Notes: generated by a model not told the origin, from the letters alone. A stretch of 64,000 nucleotides of DNA from Chryseolinea soli (GCF_003589925.1 NZ_CP032382.1:186001-250000), one strand, 5' to 3'; positions 44,631-54,175 are shown, counted from the first letter of the stretch. Numbers and translations: made by a program.

Positions 44631-45553
44631 ATTCAATTTTTTTTAGACGAACGAACACTTTGTAAGTTATCGCTTCAAATTGCACGACGAACCAAGGCCC
44701 TCCTGAAGGCGTTTCGCCTGCGCAACAACCGGAAAACGATTTTGCTGCTACCCGATTCCGTAAAACATTGACGCATAGCCACTACGGGGAAGCGTAATTT
44801 TTAAACAGATTGTTACACTTTTCAACCTAACATCACCAGCCAACGCAATCTATTTATTGTAAGTTGTTCAAAATCAATTCCCTAATTAAAAAGATCAGAA
44901 AGGAAATCCTTGATGTGACGTGACCTCAGTTTAAATTCATCATCTTATTTCACTTTAGTAAAACTTTGCATTTAAATGAAGATAGATATGCCGCTAGCTG
45001 TCACGCAATTCCATTAAAATAGGAGCCATCAGCAATCGTTCCCAATGGTTTAAATCAGTTCCTTAGCAGCCGCTACAAAATTCAATCTGCCTCCTGCTAG
45101 GCCACTCGTTAGCACTGATCCTTAACTGTTTACATTTTGACAAGCCGCGTCAAATCAATATCTAGGGTCAGCGTTGTTTAACGTTGGATTAGAAAGAATG
45201 AACACGACACATGAATTTTGTCAGTCATGAGGTCGACAGCCAACCATTCCCTGCGCATCTTATTTCCATTCGCCTCATGCGTCGGCCGAGCGAGACATGA
45301 ATTCACCCAGTAAAGGTGGATGCAAAACAGCAAATCGTTCATGAAGTCCACTCTCTGCCTATACTAACGGCAGTGACGCGACGAAATTGTTTAATTTGAT
45401 TGTTTTATCGGTAAGTGTTCATCCGGGGAAGTAAAAATTTTATGGTGCAAGCTCCAACGCGGGAAACGCGTCAAAGCACAAAGCTCAGCTATGATGCGAT
45501 GACATGATATGCTACCGGTCCGTCACGCCACGCGACCACTAACCTGTATAAAC
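44631..45553. other. 0.9 kb region without a convincing gene
   Basis: No reading frame here has family-like sequence or convincing length. It separates the start of the minus-strand giant operon from the stop of the DUF4440-type gene. I see no tRNA-like cloverleaf, tandem repeat or clear intrinsic terminator. It probably contains upstream regulatory DNA for the operon, and a small RNA cannot be excluded. Confidence 0.5.
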
Positions 45554-45985
45554 CTAATGAACCGACAAAAGCGACACATGTGCTGCCACCGCTACCCACC
45601 GTTTCTTTCTTTGCATATAAATATCCTGATAGCAAACTCTCCCCGTCTTTAACGTATTAGCTTCCTTGAACACAAAAGTCATGTAGGCCGTGACCACACC
45701 GATCTTTTCATCGAGCATGCGCACGTCGGCGCTGTCGATGTTCACAGACAGTATTTCTTGCCGTCGTAAATTGCGAATGACGTCGCGCCGCGTCATCTTG
45801 TTGCCATCGGGTGAGATCAATATGAAATCGTTGGCAAAGATCCGTTCGAGCGTGACCGAATCTTTTGACGGATAGGAACGGATCCAGTCTTCGTTCATCC
45901 GTTTCAAAGTCTCTACGGATTTGTTTTGTGCATGAAGCTGGCATGTGAAAACCATGACCAAGCTAAAGAGGAGTATTGCTTTCAT
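45554..45985 (-). CDS. secreted DUF4440/SnoaL-like (NTF2 fold) protein
   Basis: The protein has 143 residues with a signal peptide (MKAILLFSLVMVFTCQLHAQ). The mature 123 residues follow the NTF2-like pattern: an N-terminal helix with the DWIRSYPSKDSVTLERIFAN and DFILISPDGNKM motifs, then strands (VRMLDEKIGVVTAYMTFVFK, TGRVCYQDIYMQRKKRWVAV). DUF4440 proteins are cone-shaped dimers of diverse or unknown function, and no catalytic residue can be assigned. It stands alone between two gaps, so there is no operon context. Confidence 0.82.
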   Translation of the reverse strand: MKAILLFSLVMVFTCQLHAQNKSVETLKRMNEDWIRSYPSKDSVTLERIFANDFILISPDGNKMTRRDVIRNLRRQEILSVNIDSADVRMLDEKIGVVTAYMTFVFKEANTLKTGRVCYQDIYMQRKKRWVAVAAHVSLLSVH

Positions 45986-46151
45986 TGCTAATGCTTCTGT
46001 TGGTACGTTTTAAAAATAATTATAAAAGCAATGGGGTAACGTTAACCGAGTGTTAAAATGGTATCTCCACAAGGAAGATATTTTTTACGCTCCAGGAGCA
46101 AGTCCGGACAGTTCGTTTCAAAACCGTCGCATCCTTTTCATCCCGTTTACG

Positions 46152-46517
46152 CTACAACGAAACAAGCTCCACTTTCTCACGATGCATATTCCCCCAATCC
46201 GACATCGCTCGCAGCATAGGCCGCATGGTATGACCGAGTGCTGTCAACTTGTACTCCACGCGCGGCGGCACCTCAGGATAGACCACGCGCTCGATGATCT
46301 GCGCTTTTTCCAATTCTCTCAGTTGCGCCACCAGCATACGTTCGGAAATGCCTTCGATGGATTTTTTCAATTCGCCATAGCGCATGGTTCCATAGATCAA
46401 CCGGCAAAGGATGGCAGGCTTCCATCGTCCTCCCACGATGTTCAGAGCATACGCCATACCACAACTGGCCTTCAGTTGTTTTTCGTTGAAAGCGTTCGTT
46501 GAGCTGTTTTTTCTCAT
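46152..46517 (-). CDS. HxlR-family winged-helix transcriptional regulator
   Basis: The protein has 121 residues, the usual HxlR length. It contains the family signatures CGMAYALNIVGGRWKPAILC at the N-terminus and MRYGELKKSIEGISERMLVA as the recognition helix-turn-helix, with LRELEKAQIIERVVYPEVPP and VEYKLTALGHTM as the wing. The first cysteine (Cys19) is at the position where redox- or quinone-sensing HxlR members carry their sensing Cys. It is divergent from an SDR oxidoreductase gene with a 98-base shared promoter region holding a perfect inverted repeat, so it most likely controls that gene and itself. The effector, perhaps an aldehyde, quinone or oxidative stress, is inferred from the family. 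Confidence 0.93.
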   Translation of the reverse strand: MRKNSSTNAFNEKQLKASCGMAYALNIVGGRWKPAILCRLIYGTMRYGELKKSIEGISERMLVAQLRELEKAQIIERVVYPEVPPRVEYKLTALGHTMRPMLRAMSDWGNMHREKVELVSL

Positions 46518-46528
46518 TTTTTACTTTT

Positions 46529-46545
46529 TTGTTAGTACCTAACAA
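46529..46545. promoter_or_regulatory. inverted repeat, candidate HxlR operator
   Basis: TTGTTAG TAC CTAACAA: two perfect 7-base arms with a 3-base spacer, 12 bases upstream of the HxlR start codon in the divergent promoter region. Its symmetry and location fit the dimeric HxlR protein encoded next to it. Confidence 0.6.
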
Positions 46546-46560
46546 TGCACACAGTACCTG

Positions 46561-46568
46561 CAAATATA
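46561..46568 (-). promoter_or_regulatory. candidate -7 box for the HxlR gene
   Basis: The minus strand reads TATATTTG, a match to TAnnTTTG, 44 bases upstream of the HxlR ATG. The inverted repeat lies just downstream, so binding there would block the gene's own transcription. Confidence 0.45.
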
Positions 46569-46581
46569 AATGCCGCTGCCC

Positions 46582-46589
46582 TACTTTTG
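46582..46589 (+). promoter_or_regulatory. candidate -7 box for the SDR gene
   Basis: The plus strand reads TACTTTTG, matching TAnnTTTG, 27 bases before the SDR start codon. No clear -33 element was found. Confidence 0.4.
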
Positions 46590-46615
46590 GTTCATCCAAC
46601 AACGAAGAATAACAG

Positions 46616-47356
46616 ATGAAAAAATTTGCAAACAAAACTGTTTTGGTCACTGGCGGCAGTCGCGGCATTGGCGCCGCCATCACACAACGCCTCGCCCGGG
46701 AAGGCGCAAACGTAGCCTTCACGTATCATCGCTCCGGCGAAAAAGCGCAAGCCGTTGCCGCTGCGATAACCAAAGACGGTGGCAAAGCCTTGGCCATCCA
46801 AGCGAACAGCGGCGTTCCGGGCGACGTATCGGATGCTGTGAACCAAACCGTGAAAGCCTTTGGCGGTATCGATATCCTTGTTAGCAACGCAGGTATTTAC
46901 ATCGGCAAGACCTTTGAAGACCACACGCTGGAAGAATACGAGGAGATCATGTCGGTGAATGTGCGGGCGGTCTACGTTGCCGCCCTGGCCGCGGTGAAAC
47001 ACATGGGCGCCGGTGGACGGATCATCACCATTGGCAGCAACATGGCCGACAACTCGACAGGGCCACAAACCACTTTATATACTATGAGCAAATCCGCACT
47101 GCAAGGCTTTACGCGCGGACTGGCCAGAGACCTGGGACCAAAAAAGATCACCGTCAACCTGGTCCAACCCGGCCCCGTGGATACCGACATGAATCCGGCG
47201 CACACGGAACTCGCCGACTTCCTAAGAAGTCGCATGGCCCTGGCCGACTACGGCACAGGCGACGATGTTGCCGGGCTGGTCTCTTTTTTGGCGGGCGATG
47301 AAGGGAAGTTCATTACGGGCTCATCGCTCACCATCGATGGTGGCTTTAACGCCTGA
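46616..47356 (+). CDS. short-chain dehydrogenase/reductase (FabG-like SDR)
   Basis: The protein has 246 residues, typical for a classical SDR. The cofactor motif GGSRGIGAAI lies near residues 13-22, NAGIYIG marks the central strand, and the catalytic YTMSK has Tyr155 and Lys159, with a Ser upstream (TIGSN). The end SLAGDEGKFITGSSLTIDGG and GFNA is the usual FabG-type C-terminus. An Arg after the second strand (YHRSGEKA) suggests NADP(H) preference. The substrate is unknown. Divergence from an HxlR regulator, a common pairing, suggests an inducible detoxifying or stress-related reductase rather than fatty-acid synthesis. Confidence 0.94.
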   Translation: MKKFANKTVLVTGGSRGIGAAITQRLAREGANVAFTYHRSGEKAQAVAAAITKDGGKALAIQANSGVPGDVSDAVNQTVKAFGGIDILVSNAGIYIGKTFEDHTLEEYEEIMSVNVRAVYVAALAAVKHMGAGGRIITIGSNMADNSTGPQTTLYTMSKSALQGFTRGLARDLGPKKITVNLVQPGPVDTDMNPAHTELADFLRSRMALADYGTGDDVAGLVSFLAGDEGKFITGSSLTIDGGFNA

Positions 47357-47443
47357 CAAGAATAGTAGTCCGTTGCATAGCTCGACCGAACACCTTGGTC
47401 GTCGACGGACGTTTATTTTATGGTCACGATCTCAAAATCACTC

Positions 47444-47483
47444 GACGGAGCGGGCACAATAACTATGACGTGCTCGCTCCGTC
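47444..47483. repeat. 14-bp inverted repeat after the SDR gene
   Basis: The arms GACGGAGCGGGCAC (47444-47457) and GTGCTCGCTCCGTC (47470-47483) pair along all 14 positions with one G-T wobble around a 12-base loop. No U-tract follows, so it is either a weak terminator, an mRNA 3' stabilising hairpin, or an operator for the AraC gene that starts 98 bases later. Confidence 0.5.
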
Positions 47484-47580
47484 CTTGTGGATACTATGTG
47501 ATCTGAATCGCGCAAAACCTTAACCCACCCTGCACGTTTATGCTAAAGATTCGACTGGCAAATTTTTAACATCTTCGTCC

Positions 47581-48459
47581 ATGGACTTATCCGGAATGCA
47601 ATATCAACAGATACCGCCTCCCGCCTATCTGAAGAATTATGTCCGGTATTTCTATGCCTTGGAAACGAAAGATCAAAAGCCTTCCGTATATACCTTCCGA
47701 ACCATTGCCGACGGTGGGCCTGGGTTGCTCTTTCAGCCACACGAGCAGGGCACCTACACGCAGAGTGATAAACTGCTTCCCGAGCTTTTTCTATACGGCC
47801 AATCCACTACCCACGTGGAGACGTGTCTGAACGGAACATTCACCACTCTTGGTGTTTTATTTTATCCGCATGCGCTGAAATCGGTTTTTGGATTGGATGC
47901 ACACGAGCTCACCGACCTTTGTCTCGATCTGAATGCCGAGGCCGTCAAACAAGGCCACCGTCTTTCGGAACAACTGGCTGCTGCCGCAACCCTGGAAGCA
48001 CGGGTGGAGGCGCTCTCCGCGTATTTGTTTTTTCTCGTCCAAAAAAACAGCGTCCTTACCGATCGCAAAATGGAGCATGCGATTACGCAGATCGTGCAGT
48101 CGGGTGGTAGCGTGTCGCTGAAAGCGCTTCATAAAGAGCTGGGTCTTTCCGAGCGAAGTGTGGAGCGCAAGTTCAAACAATACGTGGGCCTGTCGCCCAA
48201 ACTGTTTGCACGCATCTGCCAGTTTCAATCTTCACTCAATCAAATCCGAAACCTCAAGCACGACAAGCTGTCCGACATTGCCTATGAAAACGAGTATGCC
48301 GACCAGTCGCACCTGATCCGTACGTTTCGCGAATTCTCGGGCATGTCACCAAACGAATACCAAAAACAATTCAGTACCCTTGCCAAAAATCTCCCCATCT
48401 TTCCCAACGAGGATCCACTCGTAGGCTTGGTGCTATCTTACGGATTGCAGCGCCCATAA
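47581..48459 (+). CDS. AraC-family transcriptional regulator with DUF6597-like sensor domain
   Basis: The protein has 292 residues. The N-terminal domain (to about 150; YQQIPPPAYLKNYVRYFYAL, TFRTIADGGPGLLFQ, LGVLFYPHALKSVFG) matches the DUF6597-type cupin-like sensor of Bacteroidota AraC regulators. Two helix-turn-helices occupy about 170-275 (VSLKALHKELGLSERSVERK and KLSDIAYENEYADQSHLIRT), followed by FREFSGMSPNEYQKQF. The ligand is unknown. It has no obvious target gene next to it, although the SDR gene precedes it on the same strand. Confidence 0.92.
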   Translation: MDLSGMQYQQIPPPAYLKNYVRYFYALETKDQKPSVYTFRTIADGGPGLLFQPHEQGTYTQSDKLLPELFLYGQSTTHVETCLNGTFTTLGVLFYPHALKSVFGLDAHELTDLCLDLNAEAVKQGHRLSEQLAAAATLEARVEALSAYLFFLVQKNSVLTDRKMEHAITQIVQSGGSVSLKALHKELGLSERSVERKFKQYVGLSPKLFARICQFQSSLNQIRNLKHDKLSDIAYENEYADQSHLIRTFREFSGMSPNEYQKQFSTLAKNLPIFPNEDPLVGLVLSYGLQRP

Positions 48460-48518
48460 AACCCACCAGCTTTGCTTACCGCTAGGGCATGTGACTGAAC
48501 CTCTCTGCCAAACATTCT

Positions 48519-50375
48519 TCAATTCGATTGACTTTCCAAAGGCATTCTCGACAACATCTCGGCTTCTGCATCCGAGGTAACGGGCCGATAAAGATTTGGC
48601 AGCCTTAGAAAAAAATTTGTTCCCACACCCGGTTGTGACTCCACGCGCACGTCGCCGTTGAGGCGTTTAATCGTTTCCCTGAAAATAAAAAGCCCCAGAC
48701 CCGTACCCTTCGAATTGTAGTCAGCGCGGTAGAACATGTCGAATATTTTATCGAGGTGTTCGGGTTGTATGCCAATGCCGTTGTCGCCAAAGACGATGGC
48801 AATTTCCGTGGGAGAAATGCGCGCGTTGATCTCGATAAAGGAGTTCTCCTTGGTGACGTCCGCATAGCGGATGGCGTTCGAGATGAGGTTGTTGAACAGG
48901 ATGGTGACGCGGTTTTTATCGGAATAGAAAACGTGGTTGTGATTGATGTTCACCCTCCGTTCGATACGGTCGAATCCTTCCACAAAACTGCTTTGTTCAA
49001 AGATCTCCTCGATCAAAACATCGAGGTGGATGGGCTCGGGCGCGATCTTCATGCGTTTGTTCTTGGAGAAGTTCACGATCTGGCTGATAAAATATTCGGA
49101 GCGGTGAATGCTCTTCTCCATCATGGCCAGGTATTCTTTCAAGCTACCATCCTTGTTCTCGTAGCGCATCAGGTTGATGAGCCCGAGCAACGACGAGAGG
49201 GGCGAACGCAAATCGTGAGCAGTGGAGTATAAAAAATTGTCAAGCTCGCGGTTCAGTGCGCGCAGTTGCTTGTTTTTCGTTTTGAGCTCTTTCGATTTAC
49301 CGCGAATGTCTTTCATCTGGTCGCGGGCCTGATCCATCAACAGGATGAACGAGCTGGTGAGCGTATTGATCTCGTTAGCGGCGTTGCGCATGGTGAAATC
49401 GGTTCGTTTCTCGCTGCGGGAGTTGAGCGCGTCGTCTACCAACCGCGACAAACGGGCAATGGGTTCTGACAGCCGCTTGGATATCCAATACCCCGACAAC
49501 AAAGAAAAAAATATGGCGCCCACTAGTGTGATGAAATAAAAAATTCTCCCATTGTCCTGTGCGCTCAGGGATTTGTCATAAGAATAATTGGAGAGCCGAT
49601 AATACTGGTCGCTGAGCGACGACGTGAGCGTATTCAGTTCGCTACGCACACCATCGTAGCCGCTCAAACCGATCGCCTTTTGAATGGCCGCAAGCTGGAG
49701 GAAGATGCGGCGGTATTCATCGAGGTGGTTGATCGCCTCGGCGTTGGTTCTGCCCATTTGCAGCACCGCATGTAATGCGGCATACCGCCCCTGGAATGCA
49801 TCGATGTAGGTCGTGTCGTGGCGAAGGAAAAAATCTTTCTCGTGCCGACGCAGGTTTAGGATGTTCACAATGTTGTGGTTGTCGACATCCGACTCCTCCA
49901 GCGCGTGGGCATGCAGCCGCATGTCCCCTTCCAAGCCATAGTTCTTGAATCCTTTTTGATAGACAAGGCCTTCCAACCGGTCGAACTTCCGGTTGTAGAG
50001 CGTCAGCGTGCTATCGAGAGAGAGCAGATTGCTTTGGATGCTGTAGTCGTTGCGGCGGATGTCTTGCAGCAAGCCCGACAACTCGACTTTAATAAAGGCA
50101 TTCAGGCTGTCGCGAACTTTCAGGTAATGACTTTTCCGGGTCTTGAAATAGTCCTCGTTGATTGCCTCGAGGTCAAAAAAATCATTGTCCGATTTGATGA
50201 GGCTTAGCGTATAGATCTCGAGTTGACTGATCTTGCTGTGAATGCCGGCCACACGGCTCGTGTTTTCCATGATGTAGATCGAAACCAGGGAGAGCACGAG
50301 GATGAGGAACGTTAAAAAAAGAAAGCCCGAAACCATACGGCTGCGTATGGAATTGAGTTCGAAGAATTTCAGCAT
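48519..50375 (-). CDS. membrane sensor histidine kinase
   Basis: I use the ATG at 50375 (618 residues); an upstream TTG at 50408 is less likely. Two membrane helices (about 15-38 and 283-303) flank a mostly helical periplasmic sensor of about 240 residues, rich in HisLeuArg-type helices and reminiscent of four-helix-bundle chemoreceptor-like sensors. A HAMP-like linker follows (SEPIARLSRLVDDALN), then a coiled coil. The HisKA box STAHDLRSPLSSLLGLINLM has the phospho-accepting His near residue 387. The ATPase domain shows N box NLISNAIRYAD, G1 DNGIGI, F box (IFDMFYRADY) and G2 GTGLGLFIF. No response regulator is adjacent, so it is an orphan kinase whose partner lies elsewhere. Confidence 0.93.
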   Translation of the reverse strand: MLKFFELNSIRSRMVSGFLFLTFLILVLSLVSIYIMENTSRVAGIHSKISQLEIYTLSLIKSDNDFFDLEAINEDYFKTRKSHYLKVRDSLNAFIKVELSGLLQDIRRNDYSIQSNLLSLDSTLTLYNRKFDRLEGLVYQKGFKNYGLEGDMRLHAHALEESDVDNHNIVNILNLRRHEKDFFLRHDTTYIDAFQGRYAALHAVLQMGRTNAEAINHLDEYRRIFLQLAAIQKAIGLSGYDGVRSELNTLTSSLSDQYYRLSNYSYDKSLSAQDNGRIFYFITLVGAIFFSLLSGYWISKRLSEPIARLSRLVDDALNSRSEKRTDFTMRNAANEINTLTSSFILLMDQARDQMKDIRGKSKELKTKNKQLRALNRELDNFLYSTAHDLRSPLSSLLGLINLMRYENKDGSLKEYLAMMEKSIHRSEYFISQIVNFSKNKRMKIAPEPIHLDVLIEEIFEQSSFVEGFDRIERRVNINHNHVFYSDKNRVTILFNNLISNAIRYADVTKENSFIEINARISPTEIAIVFGDNGIGIQPEHLDKIFDMFYRADYNSKGTGLGLFIFRETIKRLNGDVRVESQPGVGTNFFLRLPNLYRPVTSDAEAEMLSRMPLESQSN

Positions 50376-50492
50376 TGCTTGCCTAAAAAATTGATAAAGT
50401 GCAGACAAAAATGAGATTTTCTCCCCGGGGCAACGCTGCCAAAGGGGTTAAGATATTATTAATAATTTTATCCCTATATGACCAAAACACAA

Positions 50493-50524
50493 GCGGGCCG
50501 CCGGGAGGGTTTCCCGCGGCCCGC
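50493..50524 (-). terminator. GC-rich hairpin terminator after the T9SS exonuclease gene
   Basis: Arms GCGGGCCGC and GCGGCCCGC pair perfectly, with further pairing inside. A poly-A tract lies on one side and a T-rich stretch on the other, so it can act in both directions. It follows the stop codon at 50550 of the minus-strand gene. Confidence 0.7.
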
Positions 50525-50549
50525 TGGGCGTATTTTTTTTGCTATTGAA

Positions 50550-53500
50550 TCAGTTGCGTAAAATGCGCACCTGGTAAGCTTCGTCGTCTATGCGCAGGGT
50601 TAGGACGTACACACCCCGCTGGCCGTTTTGCATTCGGGTCGACAACGCCTGATTCAAGCCCGAGAGCGTTCCCGATCCTTTGTACACAACCTCCGCCTGG
50701 GGGCTTCTCAGTTCCGCCTGCATCACTTCGCTGTCCGCTATATCGTCCGACCGCAGTGCCAATGGCCCGGACGAAGGATTGGGATAGACCTGGAATTGGA
50801 TCGGGCGATGGGCATCCAGTATGGTGAAAATGCTGAGTTGGGGTGCTCCGCTTTGCAGGCCTGGGGTGACCTCCGAAATATAGAACGGCACCGCTTCCAG
50901 CACTTCGCGTTTGTTGTCGGCCAGGGGCGTGAGTGTAAACGAAACGCGCTGGCTTCCGGCCGGCACATCCACCACCATTTTATTTTGAACTACCTGCGGC
51001 GCGGTCGTGTAGTCAACGTTATACTGCGCGCCAAGCGCCTCAGGCACGAAAAGGGTGACCTTTTGATTCGTGACCGGTACGATGGACAATTTTAAAAAGA
51101 CTTGCTGGTCACCCGATCCTTCCTGCGCGCTTTGTACCAGTTGCACGAATGAAATCACCGGAACGTCATCGTCCTGCACGGTGAGTGTAAACACACCCCG
51201 TGCGCCCCCGTCTACTCCTCCGGCATTCAATACCGTGAACACCGCCGTTTCATCCAATTCGTCTTCGCGATCATTGACGACCGTGATCTTAAATGTGGCC
51301 TGCGTCGTATGAGCGGGTACCTGTACCGTGAGCTTTCCTTGTGAGGAGGCGGGCTGCGTTGTGAAATCTTTGCCATAGACGGCCGTGCCGCCAAGTGCAA
51401 GGGTGATGGCTTGCGGCGCTGGCAGGGGTTCGCTCAGGGTCAAAGAAACGGTATACGTTGCTGCCGTTTTCTCGGAAGCAGAAAGGCTCTGCTGTACGAA
51501 ATTTACTTCCGGCAATTTGAACAAGTAACGGGTTTTCACAGGAAGGTGGTCGCTGGTGGTCGTGGCATATCCCGGGATCAGCCGGAAAGGAGCGATCACC
51601 TGCGCGGAAGCTTTCAGATAGTCATCCTTCAACGGCTTCGAAAGAATCTGGTGATCGATAACATCCTGGAAGCTCACGGTGGAACGTGCACCGGCATCGC
51701 TCAGGGCTTTTGTCACGGCCACATAACGTGCCGTGTCGTTCACGATGGCCGCATAGGGCGTGGCCTCTCCTACCACGATGGATTGATCGAGATCGTCGTT
51801 AAGGTCACCCAGTATAATAAATTTCTCACCCGTGTGGTGGGCATCGAGACTGTCTTTCAGCACCGTGGCATCGTAGAGCCGGCGGTTGCGATCTTCCGGA
51901 GCATCGCCCGACTTGGCGTGGATGTCGATGAGCGTGATCTTTTCGATCGCTCCATTGATCGTGGCGTTTATCGTGACCGCAAAGGGTAGTCTTCCGCTGG
52001 AGTAAAAGCTCGAAGGATCACCGGAAGGATAACCGGGCAACAGCGACGGGTCTATCAGGCGCGCAGAGTCATAGCGCGATTCGAACAAAACACGGGAAGA
52101 AATTACCTTGACGGTGGCGGTGTCATAGATAAAACAAACTTTCTGCGGAGGAAAGGTATTGTCGGGGCCATTGAAAGAATACGAATACCGATCGGAACAG
52201 ACATAGCTACGGCCGAGCTGTGACACCAGCACGCGGAACAGCGTATCGTTCGAAACCTCTTGCACCGCGATGATGTCGGCGTTTAACGATTGTATCACGG
52301 TCTTAACGTTCTGCAACTGCAGGGCTTCATCTTCAGGACCAAATTCCTGGTTTCCGTAGTCCTCTTTGCGCGCACCAAAAAATTCAAGGTTCCAGTCCAC
52401 GACATCGAAGGTCTTGGATGACGGAATGCTGTCGGTGGTGGGTGTGGGTTCCTGGAGACCGGGGATGTCTGCACTGAACCGGGGCAACAACTGGATGCTG
52501 GTGCGGAAACGTCCCACCACGGCGGTCACTTCAAAGCTGCCCTCGGGTTTTTCAAGACCTGGAATATCGGTGTCGCCATCGATGCGCAAGTCAACTTGTG
52601 CGCCGTCGCTTTGCAACGTCTCTGTGCTTTGCGGATAAAACACAAAATCGCTATTCACCAGCGACACGTCGACTACTTTCACCAACTCACCTTCGTGGGC
52701 CGCCAGGTCGGCGATGGCGATAGTTTGCGGGGCCAGGATGCGCGGGGTGGCGTTTACCTTGGTAAAAAATATTCCGCTTCCACTGATTTGCTTTTGATCG
52801 TTGAATACGCCCAGCGGTCCCGTTACAATAACAGAATCTCCGATCGTCACGCCATGCGCAAAGTTAAAATCAAACACGGGAATCCCTCCCGAGGCATCTT
52901 GAACATACGCCGGGTTGCCCAACTCATTGGCAACGGTTACGCGTCCGGCGATGGTGACCCGGTCGCCCAGCGCATGAGCCCGTGCGCTGGCGATCGGAAT
53001 AATAGAGGCTACCTGGTCGAAGCCATTGCCGGTCAACGCCAGAAGCTTTGATGTGCTTCCGCTTTGATGAAGAACCGAACCGGAACTTGTTCCGCCAGCT
53101 ACCGGTGCAAATTTCACAAAGACCGTGTCGCCTGTGTTGGCCAGCGATAGGGACGAAGCAAATGTGTTGCCGTCTGTCGAAAGTGTGTAGTAAGCATTGT
53201 CGCTACTCACCGCGATAGGATCCGTGAGGTTGGAACCCGTGACGACATACGTCAGCGTATCGGACGTTCCCACGTTCACATCGCCAAAATTTAATTGCGC
53301 GGGCGCCAGTGCAATGATGGGTGTGCCGGCGGCAATTCCGCTGGCGGTCAGTGCGAAATCATCGATCGCCAAACCGTCGTCGGCGCCGGCGGCGTTGAAG
53401 TCGAGCCACCGGATATAAAAAGTCGCTCCCGGCGCGAGGTTGAGACCCGTGATGGTGAAGGTGAGTGTAGTGCTGTTTAGCGGGTTGTTTCCGTCAAGCG

Positions 53501-54023
53501 CGCCCGTCGTGCCGGTGGTGATGGGGGATGAAAAATCCAGTGCATCCGCATCCGTCCACGATCCATCGGAGAGTGAGCTCGCATCCACACTGTACTGAAA
53601 ATCCAGGCGGTCTGCCCGGCCGGTGGCGCCGAGTCGCCATTGCTCGCCGTGATACGAAATGAGGAGGTCGGTGATGGTTCCACCCGTGTTGTTGGCAAAT
53701 CCAGCGCCTATGGTGGGCGTTACGGAACCCGAAAGCAGGCTGCCCGCCGCGCGATCTGCCGGGGTGGTGCCAAAGCTATAGGTGTTGCCTGTGTTCGACG
53801 ATCCCGTGCCGGCGGCATAGGTGGTGTTGGCACTGGTGCCGGTCTCGACGAATGTCCAGCCGTGTGGAAAAGTTTCCACAGGATTTGTCGTACCGCTCGA
53901 TGCGAGGCTGTCGAAGTTTTGTTGATACGGTGTGTTCAGGGTTGGCAACGCGATCTGTGCCATGACGTTGACTTGCAGTGCACACAAGACAACCAGAAGA
54001 AAGACAGTAAATTTTCCTTTCAT
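50550..54023 (-). CDS. T9SS-secreted endonuclease/exonuclease/phosphatase-family protein with Calx-beta domains
   Basis: From the ATG at 54023 the protein has 1157 residues with a signal peptide (MKGKFTVFLLVVLCALQVNV ... AQ). An N-terminal beta-sandwich and an Ig-like ASH-type domain (NFGDVNVGTSDTLTYVVTGS) precede a DUF5689-like OB fold (about 355-440, RVTIAGRVTVANELGNPAYV). An EEP catalytic domain (about 536-826) has VDWNLEFFG, IIAVQEV, GDLNDDLD and TSDHLPVK motifs, so catalytic residues are intact. Two Calx-beta repeats follow. The last 80 residues (FQVYPNPSSGPL ... GVYVLTLRIDD ... ILRN) are a type A T9SS sorting domain. It probably hydrolyses extracellular DNA or phosphodiesters on or outside the cell. 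Its presence implies that the organism has a T9SS. Confidence 0.93.
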   Translation of the reverse strand: MKGKFTVFLLVVLCALQVNVMAQIALPTLNTPYQQNFDSLASSGTTNPVETFPHGWTFVETGTSANTTYAAGTGSSNTGNTYSFGTTPADRAAGSLLSGSVTPTIGAGFANNTGGTITDLLISYHGEQWRLGATGRADRLDFQYSVDASSLSDGSWTDADALDFSSPITTGTTGALDGNNPLNSTTLTFTITGLNLAPGATFYIRWLDFNAAGADDGLAIDDFALTASGIAAGTPIIALAPAQLNFGDVNVGTSDTLTYVVTGSNLTDPIAVSSDNAYYTLSTDGNTFASSLSLANTGDTVFVKFAPVAGGTSSGSVLHQSGSTSKLLALTGNGFDQVASIIPIASARAHALGDRVTIAGRVTVANELGNPAYVQDASGGIPVFDFNFAHGVTIGDSVIVTGPLGVFNDQKQISGSGIFFTKVNATPRILAPQTIAIADLAAHEGELVKVVDVSLVNSDFVFYPQSTETLQSDGAQVDLRIDGDTDIPGLEKPEGSFEVTAVVGRFRTSIQLLPRFSADIPGLQEPTPTTDSIPSSKTFDVVDWNLEFFGARKEDYGNQEFGPEDEALQLQNVKTVIQSLNADIIAVQEVSNDTLFRVLVSQLGRSYVCSDRYSYSFNGPDNTFPPQKVCFIYDTATVKVISSRVLFESRYDSARLIDPSLLPGYPSGDPSSFYSSGRLPFAVTINATINGAIEKITLIDIHAKSGDAPEDRNRRLYDATVLKDSLDAHHTGEKFIILGDLNDDLDQSIVVGEATPYAAIVNDTARYVAVTKALSDAGARSTVSFQDVIDHQILSKPLKDDYLKASAQVIAPFRLIPGYATTTSDHLPVKTRYLFKLPEVNFVQQSLSASEKTAATYTVSLTLSEPLPAPQAITLALGGTAVYGKDFTTQPASSQGKLTVQVPAHTTQATFKITVVNDREDELDETAVFTVLNAGGVDGGARGVFTLTVQDDDVPVISFVQLVQSAQEGSGDQQVFLKLSIVPVTNQKVTLFVPEALGAQYNVDYTTAPQVVQNKMVVDVPAGSQRVSFTLTPLADNKREVLEAVPFYISEVTPGLQSGAPQLSIFTILDAHRPIQFQVYPNPSSGPLALRSDDIADSEVMQAELRSPQAEVVYKGSGTLSGLNQALSTRMQNGQRGVYVLTLRIDDEAYQVRILRN

Positions 54024-54175
54024 AACGGAGATGGGTTTGTTTGACACGAAACTATCCGTTGTGTATGAAATGAGTATGACCTCAAAATTATTTATCGGCG
54101 ATGGTGTTGTATCGCCGGCTAACGTCGATGTTTTTTCAGTTCAACCAACGGGATTTACGACGAATGTAATTTTCT

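Noticed and set aside
44541..44771. Plus-strand 76-codon frame upstream of the operon
   Set aside because: It overlaps the prepilin start and promoter region in antisense and has no family-like sequence.
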